DNA of 64,000 nucleotides from Pithys albifrons albifrons (GCF_047495875.1 NC_092461.1:94866431-94930430), one strand, 5' to 3'; positions 39,736-51,000 are shown, numbered from the stretch's first letter. Notes: a model not told the origin generated them from the letters alone. Translations and numbers: made by a program.

Positions 39736-39773
39736 TGCCCTTCTCAAATCTTCGTTCGCGAAGCCTAGCCATG
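39736..39773 (+). repeat. LINE 3' tail, likely reverse-transcriptase recognition sequence
   Basis: Only about 38 bp follow the stop codon. The block 'caaatcttcgttcgcgaag' can form a short hairpin (TTCG / CGAA), and almost the same block ends both SINEs at 60 kb. In RTE-type pairs the shared 3' end is what the LINE enzyme recognises, so this is the probable recognition element. That role is inferred. Confidence 0.7.
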
Positions 39774-39788
39774 ATATCCTTAATTCTT

Positions 39789-41632
39789 TTTATGCAATTC
39801 ATTACTTAGTGAGCATAATGCCTCAGACCAAGCCCTCATTCAAGTAAGTGGGAACTTTAGGGAAGAATCTATTTGCACATGCAGTTATGTACTCTGTACA
39901 TGATTTTAAGAATGTGATTTAGTGGAACTGACCTGCTTGAAGACAGACACCAGCTGAAATACCATTCTGACCTGAGTAAACAGCCGTAAGAGTGAAGATG
40001 TCACCCTTATTACCAGCAGAACCTGCTCCACACAGTACAGACAAGTAGTAGCATACTGCAAGTTCTTATACATCATCAATTTACTTGCTGAGACAAATGA
40101 TGTATCATGAATTGTTCTCATACTTTTTTTATTGATCATAATTGATATCACACCAGCTAATAGTGTGTTAGTCAAATGTAGAACATAAAATCCTCATTCA
40201 TCAGTATTTACAGGAATACCATGGCTATGATACAAGCTGTTACTAGGTGCTAAAAGAGATATCAGGGTCATGAGAAAAAGTGTAAATGGTCATCAACATG
40301 AGAAGCAGAGAAACCAAGGCAAACAGAAAAAGCAAAATTTAAAGAATAAGCCACCACAGATCCATAAAGGAGCAAAAAAAGGAAGCTTTGCTGATGGTTA
40401 GGAAAAGATTTTAAGGGGTGAGGAGACATATTTAAGAATATCATAACTGTGCCAGACACAAATAAGAATGCATATTTTGGAGTATCTTTCCTCTGTAAAG
40501 CAAACAATTCATGCTGTAGTAAGAAGTTTATGACAAGTCCAGTGCATCTCCATGTCACAGAAACAAATAACTATTTATAAATCCTGTTAGGATCACTCAA
40601 GAAGAGAAAGATTTTGCTTTGAAAAGATTAACTAATGTGATTTGAGTAGCATTTAGACCAGAATGCTTGCACTTCTTATGTAGCCAGCACTTCATACTCA
40701 AACTTTCTTCTTCTGTACAGGATGTGGTGTCTTCACACTTTTTACTTTTGAAAATCATCTGTATTTCAAGGCAGAGAACACGAAACTAGGGATAAACCCA
40801 CAATAATTTATTTAAAGGAATGAACCTCCCAGCAACTTGCTCCTTGCATGAATGCTTTTACTTGTGTCTTTAATCTAAAATCTTTATTACGCACTGTGCC
40901 CTACATCTGGGTCCCAGCAGGTTCAGAGGCACAAGGTAACTACAATTGGTATTTGACCTGAATAAATGCTATGGAAGCCTAATCCTAAATGATCACAAAA
41001 ACTATACTAAAACATAAAAAGTAAATACAACTAGAGCTATTTAAACCCTCATTAAAATGAAAAATCATGAAATTCCTTTTTTTTTTTAGTTTTGTTGCTG
41101 ATTACAATGAGGGCAGAATTGCTTTTTTTTTTTCCTATTCTCCTTCATATATTTTTTTCTCTTTTCAAGTTTTTTTTTTAAACTCTATTACATTTATTTC
41201 ACATTATAACATGGTATAACTTCTGAGCTGTTATTTCTAAGTCAAAACTTGAATCACATACAACAAATAATATTCCACTTGGACAGAATTACTGAGTGAA
41301 TTAAAATGTCAAACATTCTACTGAAACATCTAACGAAAACTCCTGTATTATTTGAGAGAGAAATGCAAAACAATGATTTTGTGTTTTGCAGAGTTTACAG
41401 AAAGCAATAAAAAGAAAGAGTGAGAAAGAATGAAAAATCAATAGTAATGTTAACAGAAATATTACATTCTTATTAAATTATTATACTAATATTATAATTA
41501 AATCTGATGTTACAATGGGAAACTGTATACAATGGTGATGGTATGTAAACAGCTACACATTGAAAAACGTCTAACACATTGAAAGATCCACATTGCTAAA
41601 ACTTCAACTGTTCCTAGTTTACATTTATAAAG
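39789..41632. other. Unique AT-rich sequence, no gene seen
   Basis: Long T-runs occur at 41078-41180. Open frames up to 96 codons (40268-40558, minus) have no recognisable motif. Confidence 0.6.
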
Positions 41633-42383
41633 TGTCCTGGTTGCAGAGAGAGGGCAGAGCTTTAGAACCATGTGGACGTGGCTAGGCTGCTACTCTATAC
41701 CACCCATGTTATTGCTGTGGGCATGTGGTCTCAGGGGAAAGGAAAAGAAACGTTACCTCTGGAAGTGCACCATTTTGTGGGCCCTGTCCTATGGCAATGA
41801 CACCCATCCCCTTTCCATTCCTCTAACACATGGCTCTTGGACATGGTCTTGAAAGTGGTGAATATGGCTCCAGTATGTCGTTCTGAAAGAAAAGCAGCAG
41901 CACCGGAGTGGGAAGCAGCTGTGCAGAACCGAGTCCCAGCAGAGTGGAGCAGTCAAAAAGTGGCAGCACAGCATGACACAGACAATCTAGCTTTTGTGGC
42001 TTTGTCCACCATTTTCTACTGTCTTGGGTTCAGAGACATGAAGAGACAGCTGTGGGGAGTACTTGCCACCTTGTCTTCCTCTAGGGAAGCCAGTGCAGCT
42101 GTGTGCAGGAAGAGCCACTATCGTATCTTTGTCCCAGTGGTCACATGAAACTAAGCTGAGAGGGTGAACACCTTTTTGTGTGTAAAACAGTTTCTCTCTT
42201 GTGTATTTTTGTTATTAATATTGCTGCTGTTACTTTGTGTTCCTTATTCCATTGCTGTTTGCTTTCAATAAATTGCTATCTTAAACTCATAGTCTCTGCC
42301 TTTGTCTCTCTTTTGACAGAGAGGGGCAGAGGGAAGGAGAGTGGCTTACTTGAAGCTTAATTTCTGGTTGGCTTTAAACCACA
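41633..42383 (+). mobile_element. Solo LTR, family 3
   Basis: It starts TGTCCTGGTTGCAGAG and ends TTTAAACCACA, so it has the TG...CA form and the same type of ending as the family 2 LTRs. The canonical polyA signal AATAAA at 42267-42272 sets the plus orientation. No second copy and no retroviral genes are present in the window. The bases next to the ends (TAAAG and TATAT) do not match, so the ends may be slightly wrong or the duplication has decayed. Confidence 0.75.
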
Positions 42384-43499
42384 TATATTTAGCCAAAATG
42401 TGTTAAATCTTAGTGGAATAATTAATCTCTTAAAAAATCTTAAATATTATTGTAAGAGGGATACACAATCCATCACAATCAAAAACTTATGTCATTTTTT
42501 CACTTCTGTCAATTACTAGCTCTCCTTTATTTCATCTGCATCTTATCTCACTCACATTCATCAATGTTACAGTCATAATTCTATTGTTAAAATAGCCACA
42601 GCCAGCCTTAATAGCCCCATGGGGTGACACCTGCTTATGTCCTGATATGGAGAGATGTAGAATTTGTTTGAGATGTTGGAACAACTGACATGTAGGTTAA
42701 TTTCAGGAAGGATTTTATATATATATTTATATATATACACACACACATATATATACACACACATATTTATATTATTAATAAATTATATATAAGGTAAAAT
42801 ATATAATATCTATATTATATATCTATAATTTTATATCTATATGTACAAGGTAATCAATGCAATGGAATAATATAAACATAACATTATTAATGCATTCATA
42901 GTTTTCATATGATTTTTAAGATCAGTATTATTCATATTTAATCTTCTAAAATATAGTTCTACTATCCTCTATACAGTCAACTGTCATCCTTCACAGCTGA
43001 AAAGAATTACCAAAAAAAACCCCCAGAGATCAACACTGTTTCTGAAAAATTATTTACTGCTTTTTTTCTTAAGTGATTACAGTACAAGAAAGCTTCAACA
43101 ACTATATAAAGAGAGATACCTCATTCCAGCTATTCTCTAGCTCATTTTTGCAGAACTCATCAGATTCCTAGAAAGTAAATGACAGTGACAAAGTCATTCT
43201 CAGTTTTGAGGAGTATCATTAAACAACATTCTCAGCACACACACGTTAATTCACTGCATGGGAAGTTTAGGCAAAGATTAATTAAATGAACAGATCTAAA
43301 TGCACCAATTTTGATAAACTTAATGGAAAATGTGCATTTTCTTCCTCACAGAAAAGGCTGATTAGGAGGTTTAACAATGAACTCTCTTCTGCAGTGCTGC
43401 AAACTCACAAAATCCATTTTTTTTAATTTTCTAAACACTGAATGAATTTTATAGTTTAAAAAAGACTTCTGAAATCTGACATATGACACTTTTTAAATG
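42384..43499. other. Unique AT-rich sequence with AT/AC microsatellite
   Basis: No gene is seen. The simple repeat at 42716-42790 is the only notable feature. Confidence 0.6.
42716..42790. repeat. Compound (TA)n/(CA)n microsatellite
   Basis: Alternating blocks of TATATA and CACACA, continuing more loosely as AT-rich sequence to about 42,845. Confidence 0.9.
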
Positions 43500-44516
43500 C
43501 CACCTCCTAAAAGCTCAGCAGCAGGCAATTCCAAATATTTTGGAAGTCAAGCAGGCAAGGCAGAAGGACAGCTTGTCTAGACAGGGATATTTTGGAGCTA
43601 AGGTAAAAAAGGACGGTGTATGCCCAGTGGAGGCAGGATCAGGTGATATGGGAGGAATACAGAAATTTTGCTCCACATCATGGGGAGAAAATTCATGTGG
43701 CCAAAGCTCAGTTAGAGTTGAAGCTAGCCAGAAATGTGGAAGTCAGCAGAAATGACCTTTTAAAATATGTTAGTAGTAAGAGGAAGACAAGAAAAAAATC
43801 TTGTTCTGTTTCATAATGGAAATTGTCTCCTCAGAAACAGAGAGAAAAACAAGGCAGAGTTGTTTAGTGTGTTCTTTTTCTGGAAGGGTTCCAGAATCCT
43901 GAGCTGTAGGACCAGGACTCAAAGAATGTTAACTCCCAGCCAACCCTGAACTTGTACAGGATTTCCAGGAATCCTGCGAGTCTATGAGACCTGATGGGAT
44001 TCATCAAAAAATACTGAAAGAACTGGTTGATGTCTCTCAATGAGTTGTGAACAGTCCTGGGAATCCGGAGAGGTCTCATTTGACTGGAATCTGGCTAACA
44101 TTATCCTAATTTTCAAGAAGGGCAAGAGGGATGACCTTGGAAACTATAGGCCTGTTTTACTTCAGTGCCTGGTAAAATTATGGGAAAGATTATCCTGCAA
44201 GTTATTGAAGTACTTGTGAAAGACAGTGCAGTCACTGGTCCTAGTCAGCTCAGGTTCATGAGGGGAAAGTCTTGACAACTAAACTTAATTTCATTTTGTG
44301 ACAAAATTACCCAGCTTGTTCATCAAGGGAAGTTAATTTGGATTTCAGTAAACTTTTCAATACTGTCTCTCAGTGTCCTGGAGAAAAAGTCCAGCATACA
44401 GCCAGAAAAATATAGCTGGCAACCTGTCACTTGAGGGGTTCTGCAGGGCTCTGTTTTAGGCCAAGTTTTCCTCAACATCTTCATAAACAACTTGGATGCA
44501 GGACAAAAAGTTGTAC
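43500..44516 (+). mobile_element. CR1 retrotransposon ORF2 fragment, left part, split by an LTR element
   Basis: The linker between endonuclease and reverse transcriptase of CR1 is recognisable at 43616-43800 (WEEYRNFAPHHGEKIHVAKAQLELKLARN...YVSSKRKTRK), followed by the start of the reverse transcriptase at about 44090-44170 (NIILIFKKGKRDDLGNYRPV). Several stops and frameshifts break it. At 44516 the sequence stops abruptly at an inserted LTR element and resumes at 47278. The CR1 copy is longer than most others here but still lacks its 5' part. Confidence 0.9.
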
Positions 44517-45143
44517 TGTCTTGGTTTGAGATAAGCGACTGCCAACCCCCCCAAGCACAGAGAGAAAAGCCTCCCTCCTAACACCAGGGAAAGGGAGGAA
44601 AAGAGAGGGGAAAGAAAAAAAAACACTTCAAACTGCATTTTTACTAAATCTACATATATTTTTCACAGAAAGAAAGAGACAATTAGAAGAGAGTACAAAT
44701 ATACACTCACACAAGTCTACAACAACAAGTTCCCCACGTCAACTTCTTAACAAACACACAAATTCTACTGTCCTAACTACACATTACTTAAGAAGAAGCT
44801 TATTCCCCAGGGAGACAAACCCAAGCAGAAAGGAGAGACCCAGAACAACACATTTTACTTTCCTGAGGTACCCTGTGAGCCAGTGGTGGGCCTGGTCCTC
44901 TCCATCCCCCCTGGGACAGCATCGTGCGTCCTCCCCAGAGGAGGGCTGAGAAGCGACTGCCTTAACCACTCCCACACTGGTTCCTCCTTCCCTGGAGATG
45001 ATGTCATAATGTGGTATGGAATACAAAGTTACTGGCTAGAAGAGGTCAGCTGTTAGCTCAGCCCAGCTCAAGTCAGCTGACAGCTTCGGCCTAGTCCAGA
45101 CTTCAGGGCCCAAATCTAGGCCCACCTAGGTGAACCCATAACA
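44517..45143 (-). repeat. 3' LTR of the nested element
   Basis: 627 bp. On the minus strand it starts TGTTATGGGTTCACC and ends CAAACCAAGACA. The minus-strand open frame at 44784-45026 (80 codons) is repeated identically in the 5' LTR and is not thought to be a gene. Confidence 0.93.
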
Positions 45144-45162
45144 TTCTCCACCCCTTATTCCA
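45144..45162 (-). promoter_or_regulatory. Polypurine tract
   Basis: On the minus strand the purine-rich run AATAAGGGGTGGAGAA abuts the TG that starts the 3' LTR, the expected place for plus-strand priming by the reverse transcriptase. The same tract is conserved next to the LTR at 25138. Confidence 0.8.
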
Positions 45163-45395
45163 TACCATATTATGTCACTCATATCTTAGGTTCTCATGCT
45201 TAAACACTTATTTTTTTTTTCAGGGCTGATTTCCACCCCTCCATAATGTGGCTAAGAGTCCATTAGGATGGGGTAGATATTTCAGATGGAAACAAAGCAG
45301 GTCATCTCAGGTTATCTTATCTGATGGTTCATGTCTTTCAATAGGGTTACCATCCTCTCTTCAGGAGTCTCTAGTTTCCCACTGGGGTTAAAATA

Positions 45396-45640
45396 GTGTT
45401 CACAGTCAGATCCACCCCTTGGCCTCATCCACCTACAGGTGGTCTGAGGCATCATAGGCCCACTGAGCCAGGAACAACCCTCCCCCAGCCAGTCCAGGGT
45501 GTGATGTTCTTCATTGGCTCGGCTCTTGGGCACATCAACACTCACACGATAGGTTTTCAAAGATTCAACTCAAATGGCAGTGTCCCACCACACATCAACA
45601 GCATATGCAGGCTTCTCTTCATGTCTTTCTCCTTGGTCAC
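45396..45640. repeat. Internal direct repeat, copy 1
   Basis: About 240 bp that match 46156-46400 in the same orientation. Shared blocks include 'atccacccct', 'ccacctRcaggtggYct', 'gagccaggaac' and 'gggcacatcaRcaYtcaca'. The relative at 24.5 kb has this block only once, at about 25705-25930. Confidence 0.85.
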
Positions 45641-45804
45641 ACAGAAGTACTACAGTTCACCATGTGAGCCATCCCCCTTAGCAGCAGTCCTAACAGCTTT
45701 GGCAGCCTCGGAAGCAGCCCCGACAGCAGCACAAGCAAGCAGCAGAGGCAGGAGCAGCCCCAGCGGCTCGCCAGCCCTGGCTCGCTTGCAGCCCTGGCTT
45801 GGCT

Positions 45805-45975
45805 TGCAGCCTCTCACGGCTCGCGGCCTCTCATGGCTCGCAGCCTCTCAGGGCTCACAGCCTCTCACGGCTCGTGGCCTCTCATGGCTCGTGGCCTCTC
45901 ACAGCTCACAGCCTCTCATGGCTCGTGGCCTCTCACAGCTCACAGCCTCTCACGGCTCGCAGCCTCCCCCGGCTC
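45805..45975. repeat. 18-bp minisatellite inside the LTR element
   Basis: About nine units of 'ggcctctcaYggctcgYR' (18 bp). Because 18 is divisible by three and the unit lacks stops, all three plus-strand frames stay open through it. This explains the overlapping long frames at 45396-46007, 45799-46437 and 45833-46156, which are not genes. Confidence 0.93.
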
Positions 45976-46155
45976 GCTCGCAGCCCTGGTGGCAGCCCCG
46001 CCAGTGACAGCTCCAGCTCCTGCGGGTCGCTCAGCACTGCGGGCGCTGGTTCTGGGTGCCGCATCTGTAGGGTTCTCTGCAGGGGGTTCCGCAGCACCTC
46101 TTTTCCTCGTTCACTGGGGTCTCACAATGGCAAGCACGCTTCACAACTGTGGATA

Positions 46156-46400
46156 ACTTTAAGAATAATGTTCACGGTTAAATCCACCCCTCGACTTTAT
46201 CCACCTGCAGGTGGCCTAAGGCACGATGGGCCCATCGAGCCAGGAACACCTCCTCCCCATGCCAGTCCAGGTGAGATGCTCCTCATCAGCTCGGCTCCTG
46301 GGCACATCAGCATTCACATGATGAGTCCTCAGGGATTTAACTCAAACAGCCGTGTCTTGCCACACACGAACAGCTTTCATGGGCCTCTCTTTTCTGCAGT
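46156..46400. repeat. Internal direct repeat, copy 2
   Basis: Partner of 45396-45640. Its left flank ('ggggtctcacaatgg...ggataac') also matches the 24.5-kb element, so this copy is in the ancestral position and the copy at 45.4 kb is the added one. Confidence 0.85.
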
Positions 46401-46622
46401 GGCTACAGTCACAGCAGGCACCAGTCGAGCTGTTTGAACTCACAAAGACAGTGAAACAGTGAAAACGAGCATTCAACAGCAAGGGAGAGTTGTGTTGTTT
46501 ACATTTTCTGTTCTGGATGTACTTAAACAAAGCACTTATCAATCTATGTTTCTACAACAATCCTCCCGGGAAGCCTGCTAAGATTCTGGGACACCTGCCA
46601 AGGTCCTCCGTCGCTCCCGAGT

Positions 46623-46640
46623 TTCCCGGCCAATGCACCA
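46623..46640 (-). promoter_or_regulatory. tRNA-Gly primer-binding site
   Basis: The plus strand reads TTCCCGGCCAATGCACCA, which agrees at all 18 positions with the 3' end of vertebrate tRNA-Gly (GCC) including its CCA, as I recall that tRNA. The minus strand is therefore the complementary primer-binding site, 5 bp from the 5' LTR. This fixes the element's orientation and primer. Confidence 0.9.
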
Positions 46641-46645
46641 TTAAC

Positions 46646-47272
46646 TGTCTTGGTTTGAGATAAGCGACTGCCAACCCCCCCAAGCACAGAGAGAAAAGCC
46701 TCCCTCCTAACACCAGGGAAAGGGAGGAAAAGAGAGGGGAAAGAAAAAAAAACACTTCAAACTGCATTTTTACTAAATCTACATATATTTTTCACAGAAA
46801 GAAAGAGACAATTAGAAGAGAGTACAAATATACACTCACACAAGTCTACAACAACAAGTTCCCCACGTCAACTTCTTAACAAACACACAAATTCTACTGT
46901 CCTAACTACACATTACTTAAGAAGAAGCTTATTCCCCAGGGAGACAAACCCAAGCAGAAAGGAGAGACCCAGAACAACACATTTTACTTTCCTGAGGTAC
47001 CCTGTGAGCCAGTGGTGGGCCTGGTCCTCTCCATCCCCCCTGGGACAGCATCGTGCGTCCTCCCCAGAGGAGGGCTGAGAAGCGACTGCCTTAACCACTC
47101 CCACACTGGTTCCTCCTTCCCTGGAGATGATGTCATAATGTGGTATGGAATACAAAGTTACTGGCTAGAAGAGGTCAGCTGTTAGCTCAGCCCAGCTCAA
47201 GTCAGCTGACAGCTTCGGCCTAGTCCAGACTTCAGGGCCCAAATCTAGGCCCACCTAGGTGAACCCATAACA
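46646..47272 (-). repeat. 5' LTR of the nested element
   Basis: 627 bp, with no difference found by eye from 44517-45143. It would carry the promoter of the element. I do not see a classical TATA box in a certain position. Confidence 0.93.
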
Positions 47273-47277
47273 TGTAC

Positions 47278-48095
47278 CAAGCAGGTTTGCCAATGATACT
47301 AAATTGGGAGTAGCTGTCAACTTCTTTGAGGACAGAGAGGCCCTGCAGAGAGACCTCAAAAATTAGAGAGATAGGCAATCACTGCCCATATGAAGTTCAA
47401 CAAGCATAAGTGCTGGATTCTGCACCTGGGACAGAACAACTCCAGATGTACATACAGACTGGGGAAGGAGAGGCTGGAGAGTAGCCTTACGGAAAATGCC
47501 CTGGAGATTCTGATCAATTGCAAGTTGAACATGAGTCAGCAGTGTCCTGGCAGCCAGGAGGGCAACCATGTCCTGGGGGGCATCAGGCAAAATATTGCCA
47601 AGCCAGTCAAGGGAGGTAATTGTCCCTCTCTGCTCTGTGCCTTGTGCAGTTTTGGGCATGACAATATTAGAAGAGTACAAAGCTATTAGAAAACATTCAA
47701 AGGAGAGCTACAAAGGTGATGAAGGGTCCAGAGGAGCAGCTGAGGTCCTTTGGACTGTTCAGTCTGGAGTACCAGAGGCTGAGAAGAAACCTAACAGTAA
47801 TCTGCAGCTTCCTCATAAGGGGAAGTGAAAGGGCAGACACGGACCGGAGGGAATGGCCTGAATGGTGTCAGGGAAGGTTTAGGCTGGACATGAGGAAAAG
47901 GTGTTCCACCCAGAGGGTGTTTGGGCACTGGAATAGTCTCCCTAGGAAAGCAGTCATGGCACCAAGCCTGACAGAGTTCAACTGTTTGGACAATGCTCTC
48001 AAGCACGTGGTTTGATTTCCGGGGTTGTCCTGCAGAGGGTTAGGAATTGGACTTAATGATCCTGTGGGTCCCTTCCAACTCAGCATATTTTATTA
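47278..48095 (+). mobile_element. CR1 retrotransposon, right part of the split copy with 3' end
   Basis: It continues the reverse-transcriptase frame of 43500-44516: the stretch after the catalytic region (47390-47689, KFNKHKCWILHLGQNNSRCTYRLG...) and then the CR1 C-terminus and short 3' untranslated end 'gggtcccttccaactcagc' at about 48066-48084. Multiple stops show it is inactive. Together with the left part about 1.8 kb of CR1 remains. Confidence 0.92.
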
Positions 48096-51000
48096 TATGT
48101 GAAGTAAAAGCCTAATCCTGCAAATATTTCCATGTAAGAATTATTTATTCAGATAGACTGCTGTTGAAATTAACTGGGCACATCTGTAAAGTTATCCAAG
48201 TGCATAACTGCTTATAAGATCATATACCCTGCAAGATCAATCAGGTATCTACATGCTAGCTGAGATTTTCCCAGATAATATTTTTTCCAGGTGAGCTGAC
48301 TGAATTTCGAGTTCATTCACTGGTGCTTTTAGAAGCTGTCACACTGATGACTGCAACAGATTTCAAATCAAAAAGGGACAAGAGCCTGTCACTCTCATGG
48401 CAAGGTAACAGCCCTCTATCAGACAGAGCACTATACACACATGCATATAATATCCATCATCACCATAAAATTGAAAGCACAAGAATAAGCATTACAAAAA
48501 TTAGAGACCTATTGCCTGAAAAAGGTGATGTCAGGCAGGTAGATTAATGAACACAGTCAGTGGTTATCAGTAAAGTTAAATGGCATGTCCTGTAGAAAGT
48601 AGACACTTACCACTTATTTCATAAATGACAGTAGTGCATTTGGAAGGTCCACTGCTATATTATAAAGTTGAATTCATTACTATGTCTGTGCTCTACCCTT
48701 GTGTTAGTTTTGTTAGTCCATAAACTAAATAGACTAAACCTCAACACCTAGGGGTCAGCACACTTCCATAAATCACCCTCCTCTTCACAGGGTATACACC
48801 ATCCTTTTTTTTTTTTTTTGTCAGTTTGTTTCTGTGCAAAAATTTACCTTCAAGGTAGTAACTGAATGATCTCAGTCTGAATTTTAATTTAGATATATCA
48901 AATGTAGCAACAAAAAAATATACACTGAGATAGAAATTTAAAGTTGATTCCAAATCTCATTGAATGACAGCAGGTTTGAGCAATACGCTCCCTTAGGCTT
49001 TTCTTAAAATCCTGACCTGCAGCGTTGGGCCACATTGTGAGCACACAATAAACTCATATAATTGCTGTAACCTGAAGGGAAGGGAACTTTTTTTGCTTTC
49101 CATATGCAATGCTGTTAACCTTGAAAATAAGACAATTCAGTGATTTACAGTCTTGGTAAATATGATAAGAGATCATGCTTGACTTCTAGCATTTCTTATT
49201 GAAACATAAGTGCATCTAACACACAATGATATAACTTATAATAATGATAAATACACTATATCCAGGAAATCAAAACTTCCCACAAGAAACCATTATCTTC
49301 TAAATAGGCTAACTACCTCTGTCCATTGTCATTTTACAGGATACTTAAACTTAATAGCTATATAATCTATGTCTAAGAACCTCTTTTCCTGCAAGAAATC
49401 TTGAATTGATTTTTCTAAGGAAAATATTAACTCCTGTATTTTTAATTTTAAAAAAATCTATAATTTTTCATACCATTATAGTAAAAATTAAAATGAAAAA
49501 TTAAAACAAAAAAATTTGACAGATGATAAGTTTTTTTCAGTATCTTATTTTCCCAGAAGTTTTGGAAAGGCTTTTTTCTGTTCCAAAGTATAAATAGTTT
49601 CTAATTCAGATTTGCTGTAGATTGGGGATAAAATGTCAACTGTGAGCAAAATATAATTTCACACAATTTTCAGTTCTTACTCCACACCAAAATAAAAAAG
49701 GGAAACACCCCCTTGACTTTGGAATAATATCTATTGAACTTTTATATAAAGGAACACATTTCATAAAGTTTAAAGAAATTGTTCAGAAATTCAATGAATG
49801 ATACCAGAACAGACTGTGCTATCTCAAAGTCATGGCTCCACACCTAGGATCTCTCCAAATACAAATTACTTTTGCTCAGAGTGGAGCTAAGCATGAAGAA
49901 TCCACTCATGTCTGAATGTTCATTGACCTGTTCTAGTGCTGAGTGGAAAAAACAGAAAAAATATAAATAGGATACCCCTTTTTATATGCCTAAAACATAA
50001 TAGACCTGTCATTTATATGAATTGTTCTGGTAAACAATTTGTCAGTTTCCAACAGCTTTTGTCATAGTGCTGTAAATTGGTTTAAGTGTAAAAAAAAAAA
50101 AAAGCCATTTTCTAACCAACTGAATTTACCTATAGAAACAGTTTACTTTCCTCTCAGATTTTTTATACAAAACTTAAGTCTATCATCTCTCATTCTCTGG
50201 AACAATGAGGCTAGCATGCTGGACAAAGTCCCTGGCGCTCTATAAAGTGTTGTCTATAGAAAATTTGATATCAGACAGGAGCATATTCCAGCTTTGCAGT
50301 GTTCATGGGAAAGCAGGTCAACTATTGCTGTAAGTACCATTTTGTTAGAAGAGGTGGATTCTGGTCCTTGCAAAATAGTCTTTTATCATGCAGGTGAAAC
50401 ACAGGCTCGGGAACCTGCTTGAGTACACTGTTATGATGCCTACTTTCCAAAGTGCAGCTGGGAACACACTAATGGTGCATGCTGTCTGCATGAGTCCTGT
50501 TATGCTTCCAAACTTTAGCAAACAGGTTGTACTACACATTTCTGACCACACTGTCTGTTATGGTAGGAGCAAAGTCCAGCAAGATACATATGAAATGTCT
50601 GAAAAGTTCTACTTTGTGAAAGAAGAAAAGATATGGAAACAGTTTAGTTATCCCCTGAAGTTTACCAGATCAGACCAGAGGAGTAAATAGCATATACATG
50701 CTCACAAAAAAACAAAAAAACCCCAAACTTGTTCTGTTAACTAGAAACTTGTTTGTGTCATTTGATTAGGAGAAAAATAACACTAACACAGGGAATGTTT
50801 AATATTAATTATGCTGTGGCTTTTTTTATTTTAACATTTTGAAAAAGAAAAGCATTCTCTTTTAAATGCATAGTAGCCTTGCCTATTGTAACTGAATCTT
50901 GGACAAGCTGTAAAAATACAAAATTGTGTTGAATACAATCAAACCAGAGTTATTCTGCTTACAATAATTTAACCCTCAAGCTAGAAGTTGTTTTCTATTT

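Larger units (their letters stand above)
35781..39773 (+). mobile_element. Full-length RTE-type LINE (AviRTE-like)
   Basis: A block of about 3,990 bp, sharply more GC-rich than its flanks, is bounded by an imperfect target-site duplication: ATATCCTCAATCTT at 35767-35780 and ATATCCTTAATTCTT at 39774-39788. It has about 750 bp of 5' leader, one coding frame with an APE endonuclease, reverse transcriptase and C-terminal zinc finger, and a 3' tail of only about 38 bp, which is characteristic of the RTE group. The coding frame carries just two obvious lesions, a frameshift near 37,108 and an in-frame TGA at 38215-38217, so the copy is dead but fairly young. It is full length, unlike the 5'-truncated CR1 copies around it. 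The name AviRTE is from memory of bird-specific RTE elements. RTE-like is firm, the subfamily is not. Confidence 0.9.
44517..47272 (-). mobile_element. Complete gene-less LTR retrotransposon (non-autonomous endogenous retrovirus), nested in CR1
   Basis: 2,756 bp flanked by a perfect 5-bp target-site duplication TGTAC (44512-44516 and 47273-47277). It has two 627-bp LTRs in which I find no difference by eye. Read on the minus strand the order is 5' LTR (46646-47272), 5-bp spacer, primer-binding site complementary to tRNA-Gly (46623-46640), about 1.4 kb of non-coding interior, polypurine tract (about 45144-45162) and 3' LTR (44517-45143). No gag, protease, pol or env can be seen in any frame, so it must have been moved by proteins of another element. 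The equal LTRs indicate a recent insertion or gene conversion. It sits in an old CR1, which it splits. Confidence 0.93.

Noticed and set aside
45396..46437. Large overlapping open frames of 203 and 212 codons as novel repeat proteins
   Set aside because: They arise from the stop-free 18-bp minisatellite and GC-rich non-coding interior of an LTR element, run against the element's orientation, and several frames are open at once.
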